Shown: positions 31,401 through 43,216 of the stretch, in pieces | Layout: the number at the start of each line of letters is the position of its first letter | Position numbering within the stretch: position 1 is the first letter of the stretch | NCBI GenBank assembly: GCA_009760855.2 | Contig: WPIO01000048.1 | Coordinates: 57,501-121,500, forward strand | DNA from: Cristatella mucedo | Taxonomy: Eukaryota; Bryozoa; Phylactolaemata; Cristatellidae | Length of the DNA: 64,000 nt | Direction: 5' to 3' | The notes under the pieces: generated by a model | Seen by the model: only the letters and a program-made list of their open reading frames with translations | What the model was told of the DNA's origin: nothing | Databases searched by the model: none | Program-made: the position numbers and the translations under genes

Positions 31401-32065
31401 TATTTTAGACAAGTCATTATATCTACCAGGATTATTAGTTACAGGATTTAGAAATCTTAATATACACCGCAAAGAACAATAGTTTTTCTTTATATTGATA
31501 CAACAACCTTTCTTTGCTAAAGTAGGTGGCCATTCTAAATAAGGAGAACCCATTCTAATAACACATTCACTAATGTTGATTTGAAGACCCTTTACGCCAA
31601 CTAACCTACAACTAGATCCTGGATTTGAATCAATAAGTTTGTTTATCGATTGTTTTGTGATTTTAATTGATCTAAAATAACACTAGTATAATCAGTTCTT
31701 TTAACAACTACAACTAATTTGGAACTAGTAATATTATTATAACTATGAGTATCAGTTTGATCATTATATGAACGTACAGCTATCTTAGTTTGTAGTTTGA
31801 ACGAAGAAAATCTATTCTAATCTAGTATCAACTAAAGCACTGATATAACTTAGTACTGTAATATAAAAGAAGTCAATTTCGGTAGCTGGATAGTCTTTAC
31901 CTTTAAGAACACACGTTCATGTTTTCTACTAGCTCCAATAAATGCTAGTTTAAATTTATGAAGTCTTGAAGCAACACTATTCCCTAGTGTTATGTCGTCA
32001 ATATTCATTAGTCTTCTGGCTCCAGTGTGAAAAGAGTTTCTCTTATGAGAACAGATTGGATGCAT
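28408..32065 (-). pseudogene. polB: protein-primed family-B DNA polymerase
   Basis: About 1,220 codons, the expected size, broken by many frameshifts and stops. In order: an uncertain N-terminus (31,850-32,065), a block with LNPVTNNPGRYNDLSKIF, a Cys/His region (YCHICIDRFF), then DHCHLTGKFRGAAH near 30,480-30,520 and FKDYDYHLI, both typical of Polinton polymerases; GGACQVSQRICTTNN near 29,720; motif A MYWDAKSLYP near 29,650; ICPLCPES; motif B region IYGKTCENV near 29,147-29,170; motif C reads YTETDS near 28,861-28,879, with Glu where the first catalytic Asp is usual; and an end with FESKRYWLDCGIHSYAY near 28,430-28,475. The enzyme replicates the linear genome from a terminal protein. In-frame stops include TAA near 29,512 and TGA near 29,320. 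Confidence 0.92.
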
Positions 32066-32109
32066 ATATAAATATGAAAATAAAATATGTAATTGAAAAT
32101 TAAAAAAAC

Positions 32110-32302
32110 TGTTTTACAATAAGAGATTAAAACCAAATCTGTTGCTCAAAAATCCAGCGAAAACACTGTAAGTAATAGAATCATGTTGCAAGCAAAGTCC
32201 AGTTTCGGAACGTTTTCGTCGAAAAACTTTGAGGTATGAGCGTGAGCGAACATCGAGAAGCTTGAGGTGGAAATGTTCTGAAACGAGACTTTACTTACTA
32301 CA
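32110..32302 (-). repeat. right terminal inverted repeat
   Basis: Reverse complement of 7,844-8,036. The outer 119 bp (32,184-32,302) again form a palindrome, from TGTTGCAAGCAAAGTC to GACTTTACTTACTACA. Confidence 0.95.
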
Positions 32303-32307
32303 CGCCT
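32303..32307. repeat. right copy of the 5-bp target site duplication (CGCCT)
   Basis: Follows the last base of the right terminal repeat; see 7,839-7,843. Confidence 0.7.
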
Positions 32308-32466
32308 CCTGGTAAGATTCCGCAATTGGGAGGCGCCTTACAAGTGGCGGCGCTGGCCTCATGCCCCTGCCGACGCACGCATTGAGATAAACGCCTCAGC
32401 CCCTCCCTCCCTGGAACGCCTGGTGGCCGCCGCAGGCCGAAGAGGCTGCCGAGCTGCCCTCAAGGG

Positions 32467-32550
32467 AAGGAGGTCAGAAGGAGGTCAGAAGGAGGTCAGA
32501 AGGAGGTCAGAAGGAGGTCAGAAGGAGGTCAGGTCCCTGAAGGAGGTCAG
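32467..32550. repeat. 11-bp minisatellite AAGGAGGTCAG
   Basis: Six perfect tandem copies at 32,467-32,532 and a seventh after a 7-bp interruption (32,540-32,550). Confidence 0.95.
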
Positions 32551-32649
32551 ACTGCCATCGAGGGACTGAAGGACGCGTCATACGCGGCCTCGCGTTCGTC
32601 GCACGCTCGGCCGCTGTTACGCAGTCGTTGGGCATTTCGGTCAAAGGCC

Positions 32650-32697
32650 CGGACGCCTGCGCCCCTGCGCGCCTGCGCGCAGGGGCGCAGGCGTCCG
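32650..32697. repeat. perfect 22-bp GC-rich hairpin
   Basis: The left arm 32,650-32,671 is the exact reverse complement of the right arm 32,676-32,697, with a 4-nt CCTG loop. No gene overlaps it convincingly. Confidence 0.93.
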
Positions 32698-32879
32698 CTG
32701 CCCGCTTCGCAGCGGCGCGGCGACAGCAGCAGGCAGCCTCACTGCGATTCCGCGACCAAAAAGCAGCTTACGAGAAAATTAACTGCCTCTCCCGCAGTAG
32801 CGCAGCCAAGTCGCCCAGCGACCGATGCACTCGCCAGTTGCCCGTGCTGCACTGCTCTCTCGTCAGCTCTTTCGCTATC

Positions 32880-33298
<419 letters not shown>

Positions 33299-33299
33299 T

Positions 33300-34460
33300 C
33301 GACTGCTGCGAAGCGAAGCGTCCGTCGCCACTACCACCGCCGCGCTTAGCGGTCAGCCGCAAAGACTCTAACTCGTCGGACCTAAAATGAGCCAGCAATG
33401 AGCGAGCGGGAGCACGTCGTGCCGCCATCGCCGAGCGACGGCGCGAGCGATGGCCCAGCCCAATCGTGGCTGGAAAGGGGGCGGCTTGTTGGCTGGAGAC
33501 CATGCGGAAGAAGCCGCCAACCGTCCGATGCCCGCTAGCTGACATGCATTTTCATAATTTATAATTACTTTTTCGTAATTTAAAATCTAATTTTCATCAC
33601 CATGATTTTGGAAGTCAAACTTGAGTACGTCACTCAACGAAAATCGATGCTGATTCACTGGTCGATGCTGACCCATGGAAATTGAGCTGGAAAGGAACGA
33701 ATGCAAAAGAGAAGGGAAAATTTACTCTTCACTTAAAACTAATACTTAAAAACGAAAGTTCACTTAATTTGCGCGGAATTATTTTTTGAAAGAGAGACTG
33801 CTAAGTCGCAGTAGTTTTGACCTTCTTTTAAACACGACTGCTAGCGTGCATGGCATTTAGTTGTCAGTACATTGAAACTCAACAGGAAGTGCTGGGCAGA
33901 GATAAACAAGTATTGAGCGAAAAAATGAAAAACTGCAACGTCTATATTTCGATTGAGGTAATTTTAAGAATTTTCTCTCTTTCAACCTTCCCGAATAATT
34001 AGCTTGGTAGACATCCGTTTTCTAACAAAATTCGCTGTTTTGACAACCTTGGCTTTTGATTACACGAGAGCTATAAGCGCAGAATAGGCATTATTCCCGA
34101 AACTGAGTCTCCATTTCTATAGTAACGAATTCAAATAAAAACGACTTTAGTGCACTGTTCTTTGCTAAACATTTTCAGACAATAGCGTGAGAAAAAAGGA
34201 GCGCATGAAGCCAGTAAGCGCTCGTTTTAGAAGCTCAACAAAGGCATCACTTCGTGAAAACGTACCTAAGACAACGAGAGAATGAAGAAAAGGTAACAAG
34301 CGTAGCGAGAGTCGCTCTTTTCACGCTCATACAGTTCACGCATTTCTTAAGTGCTGCAACAACATGAAATTGAAAAGTAAAACCACGAGCTTCACTCATT
34401 AAAAAGCCCAGCGAGAAAGACAAAAATTTACTCTACGAATCAAAACATGACATGCTTTAT
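33300..34460. other. host stretch without recognised genes
   Basis: GC-rich to about 33,540, then AT-rich. No coding frame of note and no recognised repeat. Confidence 0.4.
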
Positions 34461-34464
34461 TTTA

Positions 34465-35299
34465 ATAATAATAATAATAATATTAATAATGCACTTGATA
34501 AAGAGCCCTCGGAGAGCTTAATCTCTTTCTAGGCGCTTTACATTTGCTGCAAAGCGAAATGCAATTGAATGGTAAGTAAAATCATGCTTGAAGAACAAAC
34601 AAATGAATAACATGGTTAGGGGTTACATGCACAGGGTCAGCATGCAAATGTGGTTAGTGGCAGCATGCACAGTGTCAGCACGCATAAGCACGTGAATGAC
34701 GAATCACAGGGACCCACTAAATGCTGTCCTAAATAGCTGTGTTTTTAAGTTCCTTTTAAATGTGGTTAGGTCAGGGGATGTTCTGACGCAGGTCGGGAGG
34801 GAGTTCCAGGCTTTGGGAGCATATGAACTAAATGCACGATCTCCAAAGAATTTAAGGTTTGTACGAGGTATTTGTAGACTGTTGGATTCCGAAAAGCGGG
34901 TGGTACGATGCTTGGCCTGATGGGGGAGTATATCGGAGAGATAGGCTGGAGCCATAGAATGAAGGGACCTAAAAGTGAGCGACAAAACCTTGAATTTAAT
35001 CCGTTGCTTGACTGGTAGCCAGTGCAGGTCGGTGAGAAGTGGAGTAATGTGGCAACTGTGATGCTCACGACAGACAAGCCTAGCTGCCGAGTTTTGCACC
35101 AGCTGCAATCGCCTGATCGCACATGCTGGTAGGCCAGTAAGCAGTGAGTTGCAGAAGTCGAGATGGGATGTCACCAATGCGTGGATCAACTTGGACGTGG
35201 TATCCTTATCTAAATAAGCCCGAATGAATTTTAGCAATGTTATGAAGCTGAAAATGGGCAGATTTGACTGTGGAGCTGATATGGTCGTCTAACGAGAGG
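34465..35299 (-). mobile_element. 5'-truncated LINE
   Basis: The (ATT)n tail lies at 34,465-34,487, then the common 3' UTR, then a 177-codon C-terminal frame (34,704-35,237) with LHWLPVKQ, LRSLHSMAPAYLSD-type blocks and FKRNLKTQLF. Breaks off near the VKSAYFQLH block at about 35,299. Confidence 0.92.
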
Positions 35300-35419
35300 A
35301 AATTGTGGAATTTTCACGAATTGTGGAATTTTCAATTGAGGAATTTTCACGGGTCTTTACTAGGTGTGTTGTAAAATTCATAATTTCAGCACTCGTTCGC
35401 AAGTGAAGCACGGTTTACA

Positions 35420-36340
35420 CGGAATGAGCAAATAGGTAGGGGACAAAGTAGGATTTATATATTTTCTGTATTGTAGTCATGTCAGTTGATGAAATTTCAG
35501 CAGTTGGTATTGAACTCATCGCTTGGGCAGCAAACGCCGCTTACGGAACGGTCTCCAAAGAAGTTGCGGTTGCTTCGGACCCAGTTGTGCAACGTGAGTG
35601 TGAATGGCAAGCACCGATGAGAAAATATTTCAAATAGGTAAGCTGGAGCAACAGGATGGAGGGACCCAAAAGTGAGTGACCAAAATCTTGAAGTGGCTAA
35701 TCGCTGCTGCTCGTTAGGACGCAGTTCAGATCGGCGATCATTTATTGCATGCGGTATCTGAAGAATTACAGAACGACTGCAGTCTAGCTGCAGAGCGTTT
35801 CCTCAACTTTTGAGGTCTTGCTGCAGTTTTGGCTGAAGCCCTTCAAGTAGTGAGCTCCAGAAATCGAGACGGGATTCACCAATGTACCATGGCCCAGTTT
35901 ACTCTGATATCCTTATCAAGGTAGGTCCGAATTGCTGCAGTGCTACGCATCCAATAGTAAGCAGACTTGAATGCGCAGCTGATACGGTAAACCAGTAAAT
36001 GGTCAGTTTTGAATATGAAACCCATAATCTACAGCAGGCAGTAGGCTATACGCTGGCCGGGACTGCGGCGAAGAAGTGGCATTCCATTTTCTTAATAAAT
36101 CTAGGCTTTCGAATAACTATTAAGTGGGTTTATTCTTATCCGTTTCAAGAAATTTTCCTGCAGTCCCATGTGCGATTGCCGGAAATAATGACTGCAAGAG
36201 AGTGGAAAGAATTTGACATGCTAGAATTTGGGGCCGGTATAGAGTTAGATCAAAGCCCAGGTAAAGTTGTGTGTCGCCTATATAAAAACGAAGGCCTAGA
36301 TTGTGCTTAGCTACCATTTCGGCCAAATGGATAGCTTATG
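35420..36340 (-). mobile_element. highly diverged LINE relic
   Basis: Minus-strand similarity to the LINE C-terminal region is visible in pieces (near 35,540-35,720). Near 36,230-36,320 there is a remnant reading AKHNLGLRFYIGDTQLYLGF, the RT catalytic block with Ile-Gly replacing Ala-Asp. Confidence 0.65.
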
Positions 36341-36689
36341 TTGCAAAAACAACTCAAACCGAGATCTATGGTGATGCACTACACTTTTTGTAGGCTTGAC
36401 GAAAGAAGGCTGACCGTAGCTTCTATGAAACATTATCTCTCTCGAAAATAGGACCTTAGAAATTGCTGTGCAGTACCAATGATCTGCCGGCGATACGGTA
36501 TGACTCAGGGAGGACTTGGTGATCAATGACCACCTGTACTCCCGCCTAGGCATCACAAGCATTGTGTCACAGTGATGTATGTCTTATCTAAGCGGGATAA
36601 CTCAAAAGGACATATGTCAATAGAAAACACTTATCCGATGAGCCTTTGACTTATGAGGTGCAGCGGGAGAGGATCCGCTCATGGTCCAC

Positions 36690-37010
36690 ATATTTTCACA
36701 TATTTCTGTCTCTCTTGCATGCAATCACCAAACACAATTTAGGCTTTAATTTGCATGCAGACGACACAAAGGTATGCCAGGGCTTTGATCGTCTACTTGC
36801 ATCCGGTATCCTAAACTACATTAGCTCCCTAACAGCATTGCACTGTGATTTTCACTTGGACGGCCACAAACCTCCTCAAATTGATCGACGATAAAACCGA
36901 CTGACTAGTCCTGGACAAACCTAGTGAGACTCAGAAATCGGCAAGCTTATTCTCCGAATCACCTCGAATATTCACTATAGCCTCCGAAATGAATCTCTCT
37001 AACCCCTTCC
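36690..37010 (+). mobile_element. highly diverged LINE relic
   Basis: Plus-strand frame with ITKHNLGFNLHADDTKVCQG, the RT catalytic block (HADD in place of YADD), then an LNY-x-SSLTA block. Flanking parts decay rapidly. Confidence 0.6.
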
Positions 37011-37204
37011 AAAGTGACACGACCCTAAAAGAGCAACGGAGGTCCAGTTTCAAGTCTTGCAACTTTCACCCCAGTCATATCTAAAAACACTCGGCGCGTC
37101 AGTGCAAGCTGCTGTCAGTTGAAATCGTGAGTCTCGACTAGAGATCCCAAGTGCCCCTGAGGAAAATGATTGCGAAAATAAAAATTGTATTGCGTTTTTT
37201 ATTT

Positions 37205-38455
37205 CGCCCTCGGAGAGCTCGATCTCTGTCTAGGCACTTTATATTTGCTGCAAAGGAAGCACGGTCGCACGGTTAGTGGTAGCATGCTCAATGAAATGAG
37301 CATAACATGATTAGCGGTGACATGCACAGGGTCAGCATTCAAATATGGTTAGTGGGTGGCGGCATGCACAGTGCCAGCACGCATAAGCACGTAAAGGACG
37401 AACTGCATGGACCCACTAAATGCTGTGATAAATAAGTGCTGTTTTAGTTTGTTTAAATGTTGTCATCTCAGTGGATGTCGTGAAACAAGTCGGAAGAGAG
37501 TTCCAGGCTTTGGGGGCATGCAAACTAAAGGCGTGGTCTCCATGAGATTTGAGGTTCGTACGAGGTATAGGTAAACAATTACATTCCGAAAAGCGATTGG
37601 TACGATTCTTAGCCTGACGGGGGAGTACATCTGATAGGCAGGCTGGAGCCAAATAATCGTGAGACCTAAAAGTGAGTGACAGAACCTTGAGTCGATGTTC
37701 GGCTTCACTGGTAGCCAGTGCAGGTCAGCAAGAAATGGTTGGATGTGGCAGCTGCTTCGCTCGCGACAGACAAGCCTGGCTGCAGGGTTCTGCACCAGCA
37801 GTAAGCGCCTGAGTTCACGGGTCGGTAGACCAGCAATCAGTGAGTAACATAAGTCAAAGCAGAATGTCAAAAATGCATGAAGCAATTTCGATGTATTCCT
37901 TTCTAAGCAAGCCTTATTTTAGCAATGCTATGTAGCGTAAAATAGGCAGGCTCTGCCAAGGAGCTGATGTGATCGTCTAATGAAAGGTCACTTTGGAACA
38001 GGATGCATAGATTTCGTGCAAATTCAACATGAGATATGCTGGCAGAGCCAATTTTGAGCGTTAACCTTTTAAATTTCTGAAAAACGCTTGGTTTGTCTAT
38101 AACTAGTAAGTTAGCTTTATCATCCTTCAATTTAAGAATCTTTGCTGCCATCGATGTGCGAATGACATGAATACATGCAGCAAGGGAGTTTAGAGAATTT
38201 GACTTGCTGGAGGGCTAGGAGGGATCAAAGCAAAGGTAAAATTTAATGTAATCTGCGTAGAAGTGAAAGCAAAGATTTTGCCAAGCAATCCCATCGGCAC
38301 GAGGGAGAGTATAAACTGCGAAAAGAACGGGATCAAGCACAGACCGCTGAGGTAGCCCATATTTCAGTGGTTCCTCTGACGATCTGCATCCATTCACATC
38401 AATATTGTGGATTCTCCCACTGAGATAGAACATGAACAATTGCAGTGCAGCAGGG
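37205..38455 (-). mobile_element. diverged LINE, 3' half
   Basis: 3' UTR with the stem-like end near 37,205-37,250, then C-terminal frames (37,416-37,885), the thumb region (37,903-38,151) and a palm fragment (KYGLPQRSVLDPVLFAVYTL, FYADYIKFYLCF) at 38,215-38,439. Many substitutions and frameshifts make it an older copy. Confidence 0.85.
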
Positions 38456-40235
38456 TTATTGGCAGGTCATCACGTTGACCTGGCGCTTCTGTTGCACCCA
38501 ATGACACTGCTGGCGTCGGGGGGCCATAAGGATTGCCTCTAGTACAGTATCGCTACTGTCATTCCTTGACCGAAGCTACGTGCGTTTCGCGGAGTTTAGA
38601 TATCCTGAAGGGCTGTGGCTTTCCCCCTAGTGTTGGAGTAACAGGTGTTGTTTACCAGGTAGCATCTGACGGCCCGATTTGTTTACCAGGCCTAACTTGA
38701 CTAGGAAAAGGGGCACCTGGCCCTCGGGCCTTGCTTGACTCCGCCAAAGACTATGTTATTTATGCAGGGCAACAGAAAACGTAATTACCTAAGCAGGAGA
38801 TCCATGCCGAATTGAATGCCTAAATTTCAAATAATGATTGCAACTAATGAGCAACTGTTTGTCCAATGCACGTACCCTAATCAATAAATTTCGAATGCGT
38901 AATCTCCTGAACATTGACTGCAAAGTTCCTCTGCGGCCTGTGACCCGCCCACTCAGCCTTAGACGATCCACTTGCGACTCTGCAAATGCAATCTTCTCAC
39001 GATCGTGAGGATGGAATAAAGGCTTGAAAAAAATTCAGTTGCTACAATCTGAACACGTTTGGCGACGTAGCCGTCGCAACCTTCTACTGCTCGTGCACTT
39101 TGCAGAGATTGAACCTCTGAGCTGATGTGCTTTATGAAGCAGACGGCGTGAAGTCATCATCTGCTGCCTCGCCAACATTTGACTGCAGCTGTCTGGAAAT
39201 TAATTGCTAATAGACTAATTAATTTCTCTTCGAATAGCCAAAACTGTCATGTATGTTTGATTTACAACTTTTTAAAGGGCCTACGATTAGTGTTATCTAT
39301 AGTGTTTTGCGTTAAATCTGAGTTTGAACAATGGAGTAGCAAATTTTAGATGTACACCAGGGCATGTTTGCGACTGGCAACGTAGTCATAGTCATGATTT
39401 CCGTTGCAAGTATACGTTGGCATAAGTATCATTTGTTAGTTTTAAAGCGGTAGTGTCGTTAAGGGTTACTGTACCAGGAAGGAACGCACCAAGCTGAATT
39501 TAAAATTTGCTGAACTATGGCTGTGGCCGTTACCAGGTTATTTAAAAAAAGTTATTGAACAATGAAGTACCGTAATCGGTTTTCACTTCGAACCAAGCAT
39601 CACAATGGCGCATCCCGTTCTGCGAGAATGCTTTGCTTTCAGCAACTCTTTACCCTCGTTGGGTCAGTCGTTCACAGCGAAACGCTGCTCGCTACAACGT
39701 TTTTTCGTCGAAGCGGGGCGGAAGGACGGCGGAGAGATCGTGACACAATAGCTCTATCATCACTCACCGGATTACTTTACTCGGGGCCCCGGGCGACATC
39801 CGTGTAACACAGGCCTTACGTCTACCTCTTTTAGCGGTCAATCGGTTAATTAATATGTCGTACTAGCACCTATAGATTCCCGACGGCTCTCGGCTTCCAA
39901 GAATTGACTGATGTCAACAATGCTGCCATCCGGGATTAAAAACTTCGTAATGGGAGTTCTCAGAAATTGCCCGTTCAAGCGAGTTTTTCTTTGAAGCTAC
40001 GTCATAAAGCCCTTCAAACGATTTGAATACAGTATTGTGTTGTTGCGCTTTTCAGGAGTAAACTGTTGACCCCGTCCTGTGCTCAGTGGCAATCATCGTA
40101 AGGTTTAGAAAGTAAATAGAAAGCCAATGTAATGGACTGCAATTCAAGAACACCTACCTGCGCCTACCTGCAGTTCGTGAGTGCAGTAGAAGGATAGGAA
40201 AAAATCTCGGCTGATTTAACAGGTTCATTTTTACA
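38456..40235. other. host stretch without recognised genes
   Basis: No open frame with a family signature and no obvious repeat. Confidence 0.4.
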
Positions 40236-40372
40236 GCGGCAGAAAAAGCCGTCTATCGGCTATCACCGTCGCTCGCACTGGACAGCAAAGGATCGCCCAC
40301 GTGCACGGTTCAAACCCATGACCTCGGTCGCGAAGAGCTAGCGCCTTCACCACTCCCAGTCACACTCACAGG
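40236..40372 (-). mobile_element. tRNA-derived SINE, diverged
   Basis: The reverse complement has a B-box-like GGTCATGGGTTTGAACCGTG and a body related to the SINE at 3,286 (ATCGCC ... TAGCCG-type segment). The A-box is degraded. Confidence 0.6.
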
Positions 40373-41363
40373 TGCCCGCGGAACGCTGCCCGCGGAAGCC
40401 TGCGTAGTTCCTGTGTTACATTAGTGCGGTACGTGCGTATCCGGAGCACCTGAGCGCCTAGAAATTGACGAATTTAGCTCCCAAATGTATGAATGAAAAC
40501 CTAAAAAGCGTTGTGAAGTCTAATAGAACCACACTGTAGGCAGACCACCATAGCCCACTTAGTCACTAACGCCGCGCTCGTAACTAATGGTGCTGGAATA
40601 AGATGCCAGAGGAGCGATACAACTTCCAACTGTACCTTCAAGGTTTGCTTATTTAGTAAGAACGAGCAGACGAGCAGGTGGGCTCAGAGGACAGCCTCTT
40701 TTATTACTATTTAATAGAATGGTACAGCGACACATAAGCTGGAGGTCCCTGGTAGATTCAGTCACAGTACGCATAAGAGTCCGCCTGTTTCCTTCAAAGG
40801 TCGAGGCTTTATGTTGCTAAATTCTCTCATGTTGTGTCTACCTTAAATTGAATCTCAAAATAAAGGCCTACAATAAAGGTGAGCGCGATTTCCTTATTCT
40901 AGCATTTCATATAACCCAAGTAAGCCTGTTTGGCAGAAGCATATGTAGGCCCGATTTCGAGAGACCAGCATTCAATTAAACCCGAGAGTGGATCTGTTTC
41001 TGTTTTCACAGTAGCCGTCTGCTTTATAAGCAAAGAGCATATAAAGCTCGAACTCTATGGCGATTGGTGTGTTCATGCTCACGTAATGATTAGACCGTTT
41101 TATTACAGTTAAACTTACTGAAGGCAGATGCCTAGAGATCGTTTCGCTGCAAGAAGAGAAGCCTCTTCGACGTTCTCGAAAGACCGAAGACGATTGGATG
41201 GCCTATTGGATTGAGTGCTCGAGAATGGGCCCATCCTTCCTTCGGACTGTGTAGTGAGGTGTGTGCGTGATAAGTCTAAATTAGGACAGTACTCAGATCC
41301 TGCAAGCTCGCAGGCGAACAACGGCTTTCATCATTTGGTGCACCACGCTCAGCAAAGTGAAGG

Positions 41364-41448
41364 CTGCTGGTTTGGTGCAGCGGTCAAGGTGCTCGCTACA
41401 GGGACCAAGGTCTGGCTGAGGTCGTAGGCTCGAGCTCCGAGGCATATG
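41364..41448 (+). mobile_element. tRNA-derived SINE head, second family
   Basis: TTTGGTGCAGCGGTCAAGGT (A-box region) and GAGGTCGTAGGCTCGAGCTC (B-box region) match the fuller copy on the minus strand near 47,700-47,785. Truncated just after GCATATGTGA. Confidence 0.65.
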
Positions 41449-41449
41449 T

Positions 41450-43215
41450 GACAAGAGATGACGACTTTAGGCACCAGCCAGCTGTGAATTGACTCGAGCT
41501 GATTCTGGCCGACAAAAAGCGATAACCCAGACGTCATCTTAGACGATCCAAAAGTTACCTTCTTGATCTTTCATTCAGTGAACTGCTTTCACAATTTTGT
41601 ATCGCCATTACCCTCTCTCCAGAACAGCGGAATTTCCTCTGAAGTGTCTAGCTCAAGGACTTAGTAGCCTTTTACAGTTCTTTCTAAGCTGGACTAGTGT
41701 GACTGGCCCTTAAACAATAGCGATACGGCTACTAGATTGGTTATTAAGGCGAGGAAGTAAACTGCGTCCTACCTCTGTTAACGGAGCTGTAGTAGCTCTC
41801 CATTGAACGATAGATGAAAGCCAGAGTTCTCACTTCACAAAATAATGCCCGACGCGAGTGTTTCCCTTAGCGCTAGCTAGTTCTACAAAACTCTGGCACA
41901 ACTCTGAGCTACAAGCGCGAATACTTACGAAGCCATCTTGAGTAGCGGAAATATTATCTGCGCCAGAAGCGGAAACTAACAAGGTTTCATTCACTCGCTA
42001 CTAAAGCTTCGTTCGAGATAGAGCTCCGTTCTCTGAAATGCCACTTCACGTCGGTAATTTCTCACAGAGCTACATGCCACTTCACTTCCGACTCATCAGA
42101 GCCGTTCCGGGAACAGTGAGAGGCTCGATTGACTATTGAGCGTTAGGCAATTAATCGGTAGCAGTTTAGTTTAGGGTCAATCTCCACTAACTCGTGCTCT
42201 CTCTCTCTCTCCTCGTGCAGGCAGCGCCAGAGCAGTATCGGTCCACATGCGCCCCTTGCTACTTCGCCTTGCTACCGCATCTGCTGTGCATGCGGCTGCT
42301 CGTTAGCAGCATTTGTCAACAACCCATGCGTCTCCACTCAAGAGACTGCGAGCGGATGAGGGCTCTTGCATAAGCTTGATTTATTGATCCGCCACTTACC
42401 TCGGGATTATATTCCTAGAAAGCAAATAGAACCGGTACTTTGTGCGCTTGCATTACACGGCTGAGACGCTGTTATAATTCTTTGAAGACACGAGTGACTA
42501 GACAGCTGATGTATCCGACGTGCGCGACATCCAATGTTCCCAAGACAGTTCACAGCTGAAAGCTGGAGCGCGGTAGTGCGATGCAACTCCTAGTGGCCAC
42601 CCGCTCACGGTACCGGATACTCGGCTGGCTGCCCCAGCCTACAGCGGAGCAGACTAAAAGCGGAGCCATCAGAATGGATGGGAACAGAAATTGGGTCACC
42701 GAAAGCTGAAGCTAATTCTACTGTACTGGACTTTGGCCCACGAGCACCAAACCTTCGTCATATCTTTTGCACGGAATTTTTCTGCACTAGCATTCTGCTT
42801 AAATGTCATCTGCATAGTTGAAGTCGGCCTGTAGCGACCGGGAATGACCTCAGATGTGGACGTGCAAGTGAGAAACAGCGAGTGGGAAACAAGCGCTGCT
42901 ACACGCCTGCTGCTGCACTTTTTCACTTTTCTGAGCTCATCTGGCTGCAGCGTGGTACCGTGAGCAACTGCTATAACGTGGGGCGATTACTCGCCGTGTG
43001 GGCGGACAAGGGCTGAGACATAATGTCCTTAGGCGCCTTGCTGTGATTAGGACCGGCAGACAGTTCCTGTTAAATGAGATTACACGAGCTGGCCTTAATA
43101 GCTACTTGTCGGTGCTATTCCGTCGCCGGAGTTCTTCAGAGTGGCTTTGGGGTAGCTTATTCCTAAGGAGACCGACTGAGGCCAAGGGCACTCGCACAGG
43201 GGGGGGACGGAAGAT
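41450..43215. other. host stretch without recognised genes
   Basis: Mixed composition, a short CT run near 42,199. No supported coding frame. Confidence 0.4.
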
Positions 43216-43216
43216 T

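Larger units (their letters stand above)
7844..32302. mobile_element. endogenous Polinton/adintovirus-like dsDNA virus
   Basis: A 24,459-bp AT-rich block is bounded by 193-bp inverted repeats and sits in much more GC-rich host DNA. It encodes the hallmark set of this virus group: protein-primed family-B DNA polymerase, A32/FtsK-type packaging ATPase, adenain-like cysteine protease, double jelly-roll capsid protein and PLA2-like virion protein. It also has several fiber-like proteins and a YqaJ-type nuclease. Genes are tightly packed, with overlaps and spacers of about 10-20 bp. Nearly all carry frameshifts or stops, so the copy is inactive. Three later LINE insertions add about 4.5 kb, leaving an original viral length near 20 kb. 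No integrase was recognised, which is unusual for a canonical Polinton. Confidence 0.93.

Noticed and set aside
32467-32550. A CRISPR-like array
   Set aside because: Units are 11 bp with no spacers, so this is a simple minisatellite in a eukaryotic context.
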